A stretch of 12,485 nucleotides of DNA from Candidatus Heimdallarchaeota archaeon (GTDB lineage: Archaea; Asgardarchaeota; Heimdallarchaeia; Heimdallarchaeales; Heimdallarchaeaceae): NCBI GenBank assembly GCA_016839875.1, contig JAEOTK010000116.1, positions 1 to 12,485 of the forward strand, read 5' to 3'. A program made the translations under genes and the position numbers. Below are positions 1-7,504 of this stretch, piece by piece; the first letter of the stretch is position 1; each line of letters opens with the position of its first letter. A model generated the notes under the pieces. That model saw only the letters and a program-made list of their open reading frames with translations, was not told where the DNA came from and made no database searches.

Positions 1-222
1 GATGGAACAAAAATTACTCTTGTTGATTCTGTGGAAGAAGTTTTGAAAAATGCAGATTGTGCAATTGTCTGTGCAGAGTGGGATGAATTCAAGAATTTAT
101 CTCCAGAGTTCTTTATCAAGAACATGAAAAATCCATCTTTAGTTGATGGAAGACGAATCTATGACCCTGAGATTTTCTCAAAAAAACTAAATTATAGAAT
201 CATTGGGTATAATCTAGAATAG
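1..222 (+). CDS. UDP-glucose 6-dehydrogenase family protein, C-terminal fragment (5' end outside window)
   Basis: This reading frame is open from base 1 to a TAG stop at 220-222 and encodes 73 residues, so it is the end of a gene that begins left of the window. The fragment carries hallmarks of the C-terminal (UDP-binding) domain of UDP-glucose/UDP-ManNAc dehydrogenases. There is an ADCAIVCAEWDEF stretch, where the family has D-A-x-x-x-x-T-E-W, followed by the VDGRRIYD motif and a terminal Y-R-x-I-G. Such enzymes oxidise a UDP-sugar to its uronic acid with two NAD+, in the cytosol, feeding surface-glycan synthesis. The exact substrate cannot be told, because the NAD-binding and catalytic parts are missing here. 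It is related to, but clearly diverged from, the complete dehydrogenase encoded convergently just downstream: I count about 20 identities over 67 ungapped positions. A GTG at 31 could start a shorter frame, but the homology covers codons upstream of it, so that start is not credible. Confidence 0.85.
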   Translation, partial: DGTKITLVDSVEEVLKNADCAIVCAEWDEFKNLSPEFFIKNMKNPSLVDGRRIYDPEIFSKKLNYRIIGYNLE

Positions 223-230
223 AAGTACGT

Positions 231-262
231 ATATTTTTTCTTACTTACCCTTTTTATTTTTA
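231..262 (+). terminator. Oligo-T tracts, probable archaeal-type terminator
   Basis: Just after the TAG of the partial dehydrogenase the plus strand has three T runs: six Ts at 234-239, five at 251-255 and five at 257-261. No GC-rich hairpin precedes them. Archaeal RNA polymerase terminates at oligo-T tracts on the non-template strand without needing a hairpin, so this is a plausible terminator for the plus-strand gene. The minus-strand dehydrogenase ending at 296 has no comparable T run in this gap. Confidence 0.45.
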
Positions 263-295
263 ACAATGCAATAACAAAACTAGTTAATCAATTAA

Positions 296-1621
296 CTAAA
301 GTCCTAATCCTATACCCCTATACTTAATCCCTTTTTCTCTGAGTTTTTTATAGTCTAAAACTCTACGTCCATCAATTATTATAGGAGTCTTCATCTTTTC
401 ATTAAATGTCTCAGATGGGAGATTCATGTATTCACTCCATTCCGTTACTAGAATGCAAGCATCTGCATCTACTAAAGCTTGAGAAGCATCTTTGACAAAT
501 TCTAAGTTATGATGATTTAGTATTTTTTGAGCATTTTCTATAGCAATAGGATCTGTTGCTTTTACATTTGCTCCTTCTTCTAATAGATGATTTACAATTG
601 GTATTGAAGGAGCTGATCTCATATCATCAGTATTTGGTTTGAAAGCTAATCCTAAAACAGCAATAGTTTTTCCTTTGATTTTCTCATTTCCTAATTCTTC
701 CTTCAAAAGTCTTACAGCTTCAAATGGTTGAACATCATTCATGTCTAAAGCTGCTTGAAGTACTTTTGATGAAATGCCAAATTCCTTTGATGCATGTAGT
801 AATGCTCTAACATCCTTTGGAAAACAACTACCACCCCAACCAATACCAGCTCGCATAAATTTCTCAGAGATTCTGTGATCCATTCCAACAGCTTCAGTAA
901 CCTCACTAATATCTGCATTGAATTTTTCTGTAAGATTAGCCATTTCGTTGAAGAAAGAGATTTTGGTAGCAAGAAACGTGTTAGCTATGTACTTAATCAT
1001 TTCAGCTGAAGTTGGATCAACTACAACAAAAGGAGCAAGAAAACCTTCATAGCACTTCATCATGATATCTTTTGTATTATCATCAGAGACTCCTATTACA
1101 ACACGATCTGGGTAGAGGAAATCATTAATAGCTACTCCTTCTCTAAGGAATTCTGGATTCATCCCTAAACCAAAACCTTCACCCATTTTTTCCCCACTTT
1201 CCTCTTCAATTATAGGTCGAACATGGTTAATTGTTGTTCCTGGTATACAGGTACTTTTAACGATGATTACTTTGTATTTCTTCTGTTCCTTAATCACTCT
1301 CCCAATGTCTTTAGCTGCTTTTTCAACATATTTGTAATCCATTGATCCGTCTGGTAAGGAAGGAGTACCAACACAGATAAAAATCACATCTGAAGATTTA
1401 ACAACATAATCGAAATCAATGGTTGCTTCTAACAATTCTTTTGATAGAGTATCCTTCAATAGTAATTCTAATCCTTCTTCATAAATTGGAGAGATTCCCT
1501 TGTTTATCTGTTCAATCCTTTCTGGAATGACATCAACGCACTTAACAAGATGTCCATTGCTTGCAAAGCAAACTCCGGAAACTAAACCTACGTAACCAGC
1601 ACCAATTATACCTATATTCAT
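296..1621 (-). CDS. UDP-glucose 6-dehydrogenase
   Basis: This 441-residue protein has the full length and motif order of UDP-glucose 6-dehydrogenase, a cytosolic enzyme that makes UDP-glucuronate from UDP-glucose with two NAD+. The N-terminus has the Rossmann dinucleotide motif GAGYVG (residues 7-12). The family substrate-binding NPEFLREG lies at 155-162, with Glu157 the likely catalytic acid/base. A central helix carries Lys210 and Asn214. The catalytic cysteine is Cys266 in GGSCFPKD (263-270). The C-terminal UDP-binding domain has AFKPNTDDMRSAPS at about 326-339, TEW at 393-395 and IDGRR at 416-420. All key residues are present, so it should be active. Relatives that use UDP-ManNAc or UDP-GlcNAc share these motifs, so the substrate call is likely but not certain. 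The start is ATG at 1621, followed at once by the beta strand of the Rossmann fold. A weak GAAGG lies 4 bases upstream. The gene is divergent from the HD hydrolase and convergent with a paralogue. Confidence 0.93.
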   Translation of the reverse strand: MNIGIIGAGYVGLVSGVCFASNGHLVKCVDVIPERIEQINKGISPIYEEGLELLLKDTLSKELLEATIDFDYVVKSSDVIFICVGTPSLPDGSMDYKYVEKAAKDIGRVIKEQKKYKVIIVKSTCIPGTTINHVRPIIEEESGEKMGEGFGLGMNPEFLREGVAINDFLYPDRVVIGVSDDNTKDIMMKCYEGFLAPFVVVDPTSAEMIKYIANTFLATKISFFNEMANLTEKFNADISEVTEAVGMDHRISEKFMRAGIGWGGSCFPKDVRALLHASKEFGISSKVLQAALDMNDVQPFEAVRLLKEELGNEKIKGKTIAVLGLAFKPNTDDMRSAPSIPIVNHLLEEGANVKATDPIAIENAQKILNHHNLEFVKDASQALVDADACILVTEWSEYMNLPSETFNEKMKTPIIIDGRRVLDYKKLREKGIKYRGIGLGL

Positions 1622-1639
1622 TATCCTTCGAAATATAGG

Positions 1640-1682
1640 TAGAGATATATCAACTTTTGCATGAAGAGAATATATGCATACA
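1640..1682. promoter_or_regulatory. Divergent promoter region between dehydrogenase and HD hydrolase
   Basis: The 95-base gap between two divergent genes holds two TATA-like boxes. GATATATC at 1644-1651 lies about 27 bases before the minus-strand dehydrogenase ATG. That distance would place transcription start near the start codon, giving a leaderless or very short leader. A TATATGCA at 1671-1678 lies about 40 bases before the plus-strand hydrolase ATG, predicting a leader of roughly 15-20 bases. A short inverted repeat, TGCAT at 1658-1662 and ATGCA at 1674-1678 with an 11-base spacer, overlaps the second box and could be an operator. These are eye-matched motifs in AT-rich DNA, so confidence is limited. 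Confidence 0.35.
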
Positions 1683-1716
1683 AAACATTTTTTAGAACTA
1701 GTTCATTGTTCCTACA

Positions 1717-3033
1717 ATGAAGTTTTATCGATCTATTGCTGACACAGTTCACAAATACATTGACGTTCCAGAGAAAATGTTTATTGACATCATTGACACA
1801 AGCGAATTTCAAAGATTGAGACGAATTATTCAACTCGGAGGAGTATCAATTTCATATCCTTCAGCTACTCACAGTCGCTTTATGCATAGTTTAGGAGCAA
1901 GTCATGTTGCAAATGGAATAACAACGGAGCTTAACAGAAAACACCCAGACATCCTGACCAAGGATGATATGGTACAATGTAGTCTAACAGCTCTGATTCA
2001 TGATATAGGTCATGGTCCTTTTAGTCACATGTTTGAAGATACTATTCGAATGCTTTGTAGAAACTCACAGAACTCGGAATGTAAAGGAAAGTTTGAGGAT
2101 TTCGTTAGACACGAAAACATTTCTGAGCAGATTGTTCTTGACCAAGAATCTGAAATTGCTACAATACTTGAAAAGGAAGGATTTGATAGAAAGCGAATTG
2201 GAGACCTAATTCAGGGAAGAAGCGTAGATGACAAACCTTTCTTTAATCAAATTATCAGGTCTCAACTTGATGCAGATGCTTTGGACTATTTGATGAGAGA
2301 TTCAGTTGCAACTGGGGTTTCTTTTGGAATGTATAATCTAGAAAGAATGCTTGCAATGTTTGAATTGACACCTCAAGGATTAATTACTATAAGTGAGAAG
2401 GGATTACAGTCTATTGAACAAGTAGTGATAGCACTCTATATGCAATTTACAAGAGTATATTTCCATAAAACCGTTCGATGTTGGGAGTATATGCTAAAAT
2501 TGTTCATTTCCCAGATCCTTCAGGAATTAGATGAAGGAAAGAAACTCGCAGTTCTACCCTTTGTTCAAGAATTTTCAGATAAACCTTATTGGAAAACTCT
2601 GATGACTCTTACAGATGATGTTATTTACACTCAACTACATTATTCAGCAAACAAGGAAGAAGACAATCTTTTTCTGAAGAAATTAGCAAAAGAAATACTA
2701 CAAAGAAGCCTGTACAAGAGTATTCCTCTTACAGAAGAGATGGCACAAAGTGTTCTAGAAAATGAAGAAAAAATCAGCTCCATTGTAAAAAAACAGGGCT
2801 ATCCTGTTGTAAGTTGGGAAATAGATCATTTCGTAAGCAGATATTATACTCCTTATAATGATGGTGACAGATTTGCAATATCTATGAAAATGAAAGATGG
2901 AAGCTTGAAACAGCTTTCAGAAGTTTCCGATATTGTAAGCAGTCTCACTCAACCAAAATACAATAATCTACTCATATTTCCTGCACCATGTAGACCAGAA
3001 ATTGCTAAGCTTGTTGCAGAAATTTCAAAATAA
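1717..3033 (+). CDS. HD-domain phosphohydrolase, SAMHD1/dGTPase-like
   Basis: This 438-residue soluble protein belongs to the HD phosphohydrolase family that includes SAMHD1 and bacterial dNTP triphosphohydrolases (COG1078-like). The metal-binding H...HD...D set is complete. His57 lies in SRFMHSLG. His95-Asp96 lie in HDIGHGPFSH (95-104). Asp187 lies in LDADALDYLMRD (184-195) and matches the last metal ligand of SAMHD1. Arg54 and Tyr191 align with SAMHD1 residues that contact the nucleotide. The expected reaction is hydrolysis of dNTPs to deoxynucleoside plus triphosphate, controlling dNTP pools. Some relatives act on other phosphate esters, so the substrate is inferred from the family. The C-terminal half (about 200-438) is the usual helical extension of these proteins and shows no extra domain. 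ATG 1717 is the first Met after an in-frame TAG at 1699-1701. There is no Shine-Dalgarno sequence, which fits a short leader. It stands alone on the plus strand, with its stop 22 bases from the convergent gene. Confidence 0.88.
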   Translation: MKFYRSIADTVHKYIDVPEKMFIDIIDTSEFQRLRRIIQLGGVSISYPSATHSRFMHSLGASHVANGITTELNRKHPDILTKDDMVQCSLTALIHDIGHGPFSHMFEDTIRMLCRNSQNSECKGKFEDFVRHENISEQIVLDQESEIATILEKEGFDRKRIGDLIQGRSVDDKPFFNQIIRSQLDADALDYLMRDSVATGVSFGMYNLERMLAMFELTPQGLITISEKGLQSIEQVVIALYMQFTRVYFHKTVRCWEYMLKLFISQILQELDEGKKLAVLPFVQEFSDKPYWKTLMTLTDDVIYTQLHYSANKEEDNLFLKKLAKEILQRSLYKSIPLTEEMAQSVLENEEKISSIVKKQGYPVVSWEIDHFVSRYYTPYNDGDRFAISMKMKDGSLKQLSEVSDIVSSLTQPKYNNLLIFPAPCRPEIAKLVAEISK

Positions 3034-3055
3034 AAGAAAAAAGAAAGAAGAAGAG
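3034..3055 (-). terminator. Pyrimidine-rich oligo-T tract, probable terminator of the anchored zinc-ribbon gene
   Basis: The short gap between the two convergent stop codons is almost pure purine on the plus strand. Read on the minus strand, it is therefore a C/T tract with a run of six Ts (complement of 3037-3042) directly after the TAA of the minus-strand gene. This suits hairpin-independent archaeal termination. The plus-strand hydrolase has no T tract here, so its transcript may end inside the opposing gene. Confidence 0.4.
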
Positions 3056-5683
3056 TTACCACTGTTGATCTGAGTAAGATGGTGGAGGTGGTGGAGACTC
3101 TGGCGGTTTAGGAGGTTCAGGAGGTTGTTGCTCAATTTCTGGTTTATCTTTTTTCGGTAGTTTCGTATCATCTACTAGTTCTCCACAGTATCTACACATG
3201 GGATACTTACTCTTTGATGTTTCACCACAGAATTGACATCGTCTTATTCTTCTGAGAACTCGAAGACTAAACTGCTTCCATAATAATGCCCAAACTATAC
3301 CTAAAGAACCAACAATTTTGACCGCAGTTGACTGAAGTGCGGTTTCTATCCAGTTGTAAATCCTTTCTAACGTTCTCAAGGGTGTTACTGAGATCATAAA
3401 ATTGAACTCAAAATCTTGTCCTGGGAAGTTGTCAGCTTTGATTACAATCCTTAAAGGAGTATCAGTCTCCAAATCAGAGCTGGATATTGTGATTGTCGCA
3501 GGTAAAGCAAATTCAGATTGACCAGTGCTGTCTTGATAAGCTGTAGTTTGACCTTCTCCAAGATAGATAGTTGCTCTAGGTCTAAGGACAGAAGCTTCTA
3601 TTTCTGAAGACACTGAAAGTGCAAGTACTAAATCACTTCCTTCCTTAACAGTTGGAGGAGAGGGGGATAGAGATGGAATCAATCTGTTTAAAACAATTGA
3701 AGCTTCTCTCAAGATTGAATTATTCAGATATCCAATCTTTGATGCTTCAATCAGTATTGGTATAATGATTTCGGTTTCATTTTCAGGGAAGTCTCCTATT
3801 GTCGATAAGAGGTCATTCAGAGACATATCCACAAATGCTTTACCTGTATCATCTGTAGTCCTATTAACAGGATGACCAGCAAGTGTAATAGTCAGATCAG
3901 CTCCTTCGATTATTATACCAGATTCATCTACACATAGAATCTCAATATGTAAAGTATTATCGTATCCTTGAACTACAGTAATGTCTGAATCTGTTGAAAT
4001 TCGAATCTCTTTGTCAACATAGAAGAAATGAGTAAACGAAAGAACCTCAAGTGCAGGATGAGAGAGACTAATAGTAATATCTTTATTCCCACCAGTTTCT
4101 GCTGTGAAATTTAAGTATTTGACACTAGTATCGTTTGTTTTAATTCCATCGATATATGTTGTATTCAATTTAATGTTTTGTTGATGTGTTACATTAAGTC
4201 CAGATGTGGATGAAATAGCCTGTATGAAATTGTACACCACTGAAGTATTGCTACTTCGGAAAATGGAAGTGGTTTCAAAGAAATCTAGGTAGAATTCCAT
4301 TGTAGTTGGTTGAAATAGGTTGATATTACTTGGGATTGCTAAGAATGTTACTAGAGGAAAGACCTTAGTTAACATTGAGACTGCTTGGTAATTAAATATC
4401 ATAGGATTTCGGATTAGAACATTCCAGTCAGCAAATAACAAAGTACCAGATTTTGTTATCCCAGCTTCAAAGAAATCCGGTTGAACAAATAGTTTGTCAT
4501 AAAGAGAGTTAACGATAACGGAGTAGAAGAACACAATCGGAGAAGCATCTAATACTTCGTATCGTTTTCTAAAGAATTCGATTGCTTGCGTTACAGCCAT
4601 ACAATTTTCATATGTGTAAGCTAGATCAGAAAGTGCAGTAGAACCAAAATCATAAGATGTATGTAACAGATCAGTAGAAGCACTGAAGAATCCTTCAAAA
4701 ATCGAAGTTTCCACAACTTCAGCTAATCCATAATAAGCTTCTGCTGTAGCCGTGCTATCGATAGATTTCTGATATGAACTATGTTGAAGTAAAGCCGTAG
4801 CCATGTAAAGATTTCCCTGTAAATCAGCAATATTATCACTTGTTGTTCCAGATTGGATAGTTGCTTGATATAAATACCCAGTTCCTGAACCTAATGTTAC
4901 TGATTGATTACCATTTTGAGTGAAATAATCAACTGCATTTTTGGTTTCGGTATAATAAATTGAGTTATCTTTTGCAAGGTAATTTGCCATGGTAAATAAC
5001 CCTGTTGCTCGACCAGAAGTATGATTTGTTCCAGTCTTTACAGCATATGTTGCTAAGTCTAGAAACAAAGTTGTATTTACAAAACCAGAAGCTGGGTGAT
5101 AAAACAGATTAACGAGAGATGAAAGTGTTGTACTTGCATTGTTCCAAAAATCTGTTGCTTGAGGATCCCCTGCTGCTTCAAGAGCTTGAGCTACACGTTC
5201 ATACATCAGAACTAACAAGAAATTATCTGCTGCGTTTAGTTTCCAGTCTGAAATAAACATCTCACCTCTGATGAATGTATTATTTACATCTAAGTAAAGG
5301 TTAGCTGCTTCGGTTTTAGAAGCAAACAAGAACCATGAATCATTTGTAGTAAAATACATATCAACATAAGCAAGAATCATCTGCAATATGGACAGATCAT
5401 GTGAGTTAGAATTTGGAGTAGAAGTAACATCAAAGTTATCATAAGCAAACCATTCTACAGATCTAGCAAATTCTAAAGTAATGCTCTCGGTTAAGAAATA
5501 ATCATAGCCTTGCTGAAAATCAGGTTGCATTCTTATATCATATTGATCTTCTAGTGGAATGATAGTTTTTGTTGTAATTTGAGTAATTTCTACTTTGTTA
5601 TAATTTTGTCCTAAAGATGTCAAAGGTAGAAGAAGAAGCATAAATATGACAAAAAAAACTATAATTGGTTTTTTAAGTTTCAT
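3056..5683 (-). CDS. Secreted membrane-anchored protein: helical ectodomain, beta modules, TM helix, zinc ribbon, polyproline tail
   Basis: I do not recognise a named family for this 875-residue protein. Residues 1-26 are a clear signal peptide (KLKK, a hydrophobic run, then SLG). Residues about 55-450 are helix-rich with repeated aromatic and small-residue helices, reminiscent of the alpha/alpha toroids of glycan-processing enzymes; no catalytic motif is evident. Residues about 460-560 and 560-770 look beta-rich. The second part includes Ig/carboxypeptidase-regulatory-like phrases such as VNRTTDDTGKAFVDM. A membrane helix at about 788-803 is followed by the basic stretch KQFSLRVLRRIRR, placing the C-terminus in the cytosol. 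The tail has a zinc ribbon (Cys816, 819, 830, 833; CxxC-x10-CxxC) and then a proline-rich end (853-868). Thirteen N-x-S/T sequons (134-654) all lie on the predicted outside, which supports the topology. ATG 5683 starts at the signal peptide and has no Shine-Dalgarno. It follows the ATPase gene on the same strand by 57 bases, so a functional link is possible. Confidence 0.8.
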   Translation of the reverse strand: MKLKKPIIVFFVIFMLLLLPLTSLGQNYNKVEITQITTKTIIPLEDQYDIRMQPDFQQGYDYFLTESITLEFARSVEWFAYDNFDVTSTPNSNSHDLSILQMILAYVDMYFTTNDSWFLFASKTEAANLYLDVNNTFIRGEMFISDWKLNAADNFLLVLMYERVAQALEAAGDPQATDFWNNASTTLSSLVNLFYHPASGFVNTTLFLDLATYAVKTGTNHTSGRATGLFTMANYLAKDNSIYYTETKNAVDYFTQNGNQSVTLGSGTGYLYQATIQSGTTSDNIADLQGNLYMATALLQHSSYQKSIDSTATAEAYYGLAEVVETSIFEGFFSASTDLLHTSYDFGSTALSDLAYTYENCMAVTQAIEFFRKRYEVLDASPIVFFYSVIVNSLYDKLFVQPDFFEAGITKSGTLLFADWNVLIRNPMIFNYQAVSMLTKVFPLVTFLAIPSNINLFQPTTMEFYLDFFETTSIFRSSNTSVVYNFIQAISSTSGLNVTHQQNIKLNTTYIDGIKTNDTSVKYLNFTAETGGNKDITISLSHPALEVLSFTHFFYVDKEIRISTDSDITVVQGYDNTLHIEILCVDESGIIIEGADLTITLAGHPVNRTTDDTGKAFVDMSLNDLLSTIGDFPENETEIIIPILIEASKIGYLNNSILREASIVLNRLIPSLSPSPPTVKEGSDLVLALSVSSEIEASVLRPRATIYLGEGQTTAYQDSTGQSEFALPATITISSSDLETDTPLRIVIKADNFPGQDFEFNFMISVTPLRTLERIYNWIETALQSTAVKIVGSLGIVWALLWKQFSLRVLRRIRRCQFCGETSKSKYPMCRYCGELVDDTKLPKKDKPEIEQQPPEPPKPPESPPPPPSYSDQQW

Positions 5684-5740
5684 AAAAAAAAGAAGGATTT
5701 GCTTTAAAAAAAAGTTTGGTAATAGGAAACGAATACATTT
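5684..5740 (-). promoter_or_regulatory. Oligo-T tracts and TATA-like box between ATPase gene and anchored zinc-ribbon gene
   Basis: Two runs of eight As on the plus strand (5684-5691 and 5706-5713) are T8 tracts for minus-strand transcription. The first one met, 5706-5713, comes about 28 bases after the ATPase stop and could terminate the permease-ATPase transcript. It runs straight into TTTAAA (5703-5708), a TATA-like box about 22 bases before the next ATG at 5683, which would give a leaderless message. The second T8 abuts that ATG. The spacing allows either a separate promoter or leaky read-through, and the sequence alone does not decide. Confidence 0.35.
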
Positions 5741-7492
5741 CTACTTTTTCTTCTTCCTTTTCTTCTTGTTCTCTTTGATCATTAGGTATTCTTTCAGTAT
5801 CTCTCTCAAATTCTCTTTTGTTACTCTTGAATCCTCCAATATCTTCTTGTCAAGAAGTCGAATATGTCTGAAACCAGGCCTTAGAAGAGATAAATCATGA
5901 GAGCAAGTGATTATTGTTGACTTATTAATTCGAACAATATCCATAAGCAGATCAATTATGGTTCGAGCTAGTTCACTATCAAGGTTAGCTGTAGGTTCAT
6001 CAGCAAGTATTAATTTTGTATTTCTTGTTAACGCAGCTGCTAGAGAAGCTCTCTGTGTTTCACCAGCAGATAATTCATTGGGGTATGCTTCCAATTTATG
6101 ATCAATATGACATTCCTTTGTTATAGAAGTAGCATATTCAATATCATACTTTTTGTTTGAGAATATGTTAGGAAGTCTGAGATTATCTTTAACTTGGATG
6201 GGATCAAACAGATTATTATGCTGTGAAATATAAGCAATATTGTTTAACCTGAAAATAGACACTTCTTTTTCTTCTTCTTCAGTGATAGGAAATCTCATTA
6301 CATCAATATTTCCCCCCTCTGGCTTAATTAATCCAGCAATTAGGTTGAGTAAAGTAGTCTTTCCAACACCAGATGGACCAGAGATGAAAATGAAATCGCC
6401 TTCATGAACGTTTAAGTTGAGATTCTTAATCACTTCACTATAACCGGCTTGAGAATGATAACCTTTCGAGATATTCTTTACTCTTACCAGTACCTTTGGC
6501 TTGCTAGGAGGAATAAATTCTCTACTAATTAAATGTTCAACATCATCAAATCGAATTTGGTCAATTTGATCTTCAATATCTTCCAGAGGAGTTTTCATAA
6601 TCTCAAGAACTTGGTCTCTAGCAATTAATTCAGGATTCCAAAATACTCCTACTTTTTTTGAAGGATGAGTATCAAATTCCACTACTTCTCCAAGAGCTGT
6701 AACAGACTTGACTTCATCAGGTATTCTGACGAAATTAGATGGATCAAGATAAGACCGATTGATTTCAGATGAGTGCATGAGGAATTCTAATTCATCTCTT
6801 CCTATGTCTTTACTAATACCAACTAATCTTCCATCCCGAATTATGAAGCTCTTTTCGAAGATATTTCTGTACCTTATATCGTGAGTGACAACAAGAATAG
6901 TTTTTCCTAAAGCCATGTTAACTTGTTTAATTGTTTCAATCATCTCTTGTGTGTTTTCAGTATCCAATTGTCCAGTTGGTTCATCAGCTAGAAGTATCTC
7001 AGGATCTTTTGCTAATGCAACTCCCATTGATAACCTCATAGCTTCTCCTCCTGATAATTTTGCCACAGTATTGTTTTTTACATGTTCTAAGTTCAGTAAT
7101 TTTGTTAGCTCATCTACTTCCTTTAGAGCTTGTTCTTTTGGCAGGTAGAATATCTTCTTTGGGATAAGCAGATTCTGTTTAACATTTAAATGGGAAAAAA
7201 GATTTTCACTGATAAATTGGTTAATAAGTCCCAAGTTATAAAACCTAAATTCTCTTCTTTCGAACTCAGACATTTTTTCGAAATTCTGATTTTTAATTGA
7301 AACATACCCGCTTGTAGGAAGTTCAGTTCCTGCTAGAAGTTTGATTAAAGTTGTTTTTCCTGCACCACTGGGACCAATTATACTAACTAGCTCTCCCTCT
7401 TGTATCTCTAAATTCAAGCCTCTTAGAGCTGGGACTTTAACATCTGTTTGTTTGTCATGATATATTTTTATTAGGTCTACACATCTTATCAT
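5741..7492 (-). CDS. Tandem-domain ABC transporter ATPase (LolD/MacB/FtsE-like)
   Basis: This protein of 583 residues has two complete ABC nucleotide-binding domains in one chain. NBD1 has Walker A GPSGAGKT (40-47), Q-loop Gln92, signature LSGGE (146-150), Walker B ILLADEP with Glu171, and H-loop His204. NBD2 has GPSGVGKT (372-379), Q-loop Gln424, signature LSAGE (474-478), ILADEP with Glu499, and H-loop His532. All catalytic elements are present in both domains, so both ATP sites look competent. The -ADEPTGQLD/-ADEPTANLD forms match the LolD/MacB/FtsE group that powers FtsX-type permeases. A linker of about 100 residues (230-335) joins the domains, and the C-terminus is a Lys/Arg-rich tail (576-583). 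I prefer ATG 7492. It gives the usual MI-x-C-x-x-L-x-K-x-Y start and has GGAG 8 bases upstream. GTG 7501 and ATG 7498 are in frame 3 and 2 codons earlier. The gene follows the permease by 5 bases (or overlaps it with the earlier starts), so the two are surely co-expressed as one cytosolic motor and membrane complex. Confidence 0.92.
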   Translation of the reverse strand: MIRCVDLIKIYHDKQTDVKVPALRGLNLEIQEGELVSIIGPSGAGKTTLIKLLAGTELPTSGYVSIKNQNFEKMSEFERREFRFYNLGLINQFISENLFSHLNVKQNLLIPKKIFYLPKEQALKEVDELTKLLNLEHVKNNTVAKLSGGEAMRLSMGVALAKDPEILLADEPTGQLDTENTQEMIETIKQVNMALGKTILVVTHDIRYRNIFEKSFIIRDGRLVGISKDIGRDELEFLMHSSEINRSYLDPSNFVRIPDEVKSVTALGEVVEFDTHPSKKVGVFWNPELIARDQVLEIMKTPLEDIEDQIDQIRFDDVEHLISREFIPPSKPKVLVRVKNISKGYHSQAGYSEVIKNLNLNVHEGDFIFISGPSGVGKTTLLNLIAGLIKPEGGNIDVMRFPITEEEEKEVSIFRLNNIAYISQHNNLFDPIQVKDNLRLPNIFSNKKYDIEYATSITKECHIDHKLEAYPNELSAGETQRASLAAALTRNTKLILADEPTANLDSELARTIIDLLMDIVRINKSTIITCSHDLSLLRPGFRHIRLLDKKILEDSRVTKENLREILKEYLMIKENKKKRKKKK

Positions 7493-7504
7493 CTTCATCA
7501 CTCC
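7490..7504 (-). promoter_or_regulatory. Shine-Dalgarno and nested start codons at permease/ATPase junction
   Basis: On the minus strand this reads GGAGTGATGAAGATG. It contains the permease stop TGA (7500-7498), a GTG (7501), an ATG (7498, sharing a base with the stop) and a second ATG (7492). GGAG at 7504-7501 is 8 bases from ATG 7492, an ideal ribosome-binding distance. It is too close to the two earlier codons. The stop embedded between the binding site and the start suggests translational coupling of permease and ATPase. Confidence 0.55.

Noticed and set aside
281..298. Near-perfect palindrome TAGTTAAT-CA-ATTAACTA overlapping the dehydrogenase stop codon
   Set aside because: The 2-base centre is too short for a hairpin loop, the arms are all A/T-rich, and no T run follows on the minus strand. 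Such palindromes arise easily in AT-rich DNA.
1621..1833. Minus-strand frame of 70 codons across the divergent promoter and the start of the HD gene
   Set aside because: It runs through the promoter region and antisense to the conserved HD-domain N-terminus. The translation resembles no protein and is best explained as a chance frame.
5741..5775. Lys/Arg-rich C-terminal tail of the ATPase as a possible frameshift artefact
   Set aside because: The tail is encoded by mixed AAG/AAA/AGG codons with no long homopolymer and ends in a clean TAG, so a short basic tail is more likely than a sequencing error. Its role is unknown.
5646..6101. Plus-strand open frames of 84 and 64 codons opposite the zinc-ribbon gene start and the ATPase gene
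   Set aside because: They lie antisense to strongly supported coding sequence, have low-complexity translations (long F/K runs) and show no recognisable domain or start signal.
6885..7148. Plus-strand 87-codon frame opposite ATPase NBD1
   Set aside because: It is the antisense shadow of the conserved signature/Walker B region of the ATPase. Ser/Cys/Phe-rich translations of this kind are typical of such shadows.
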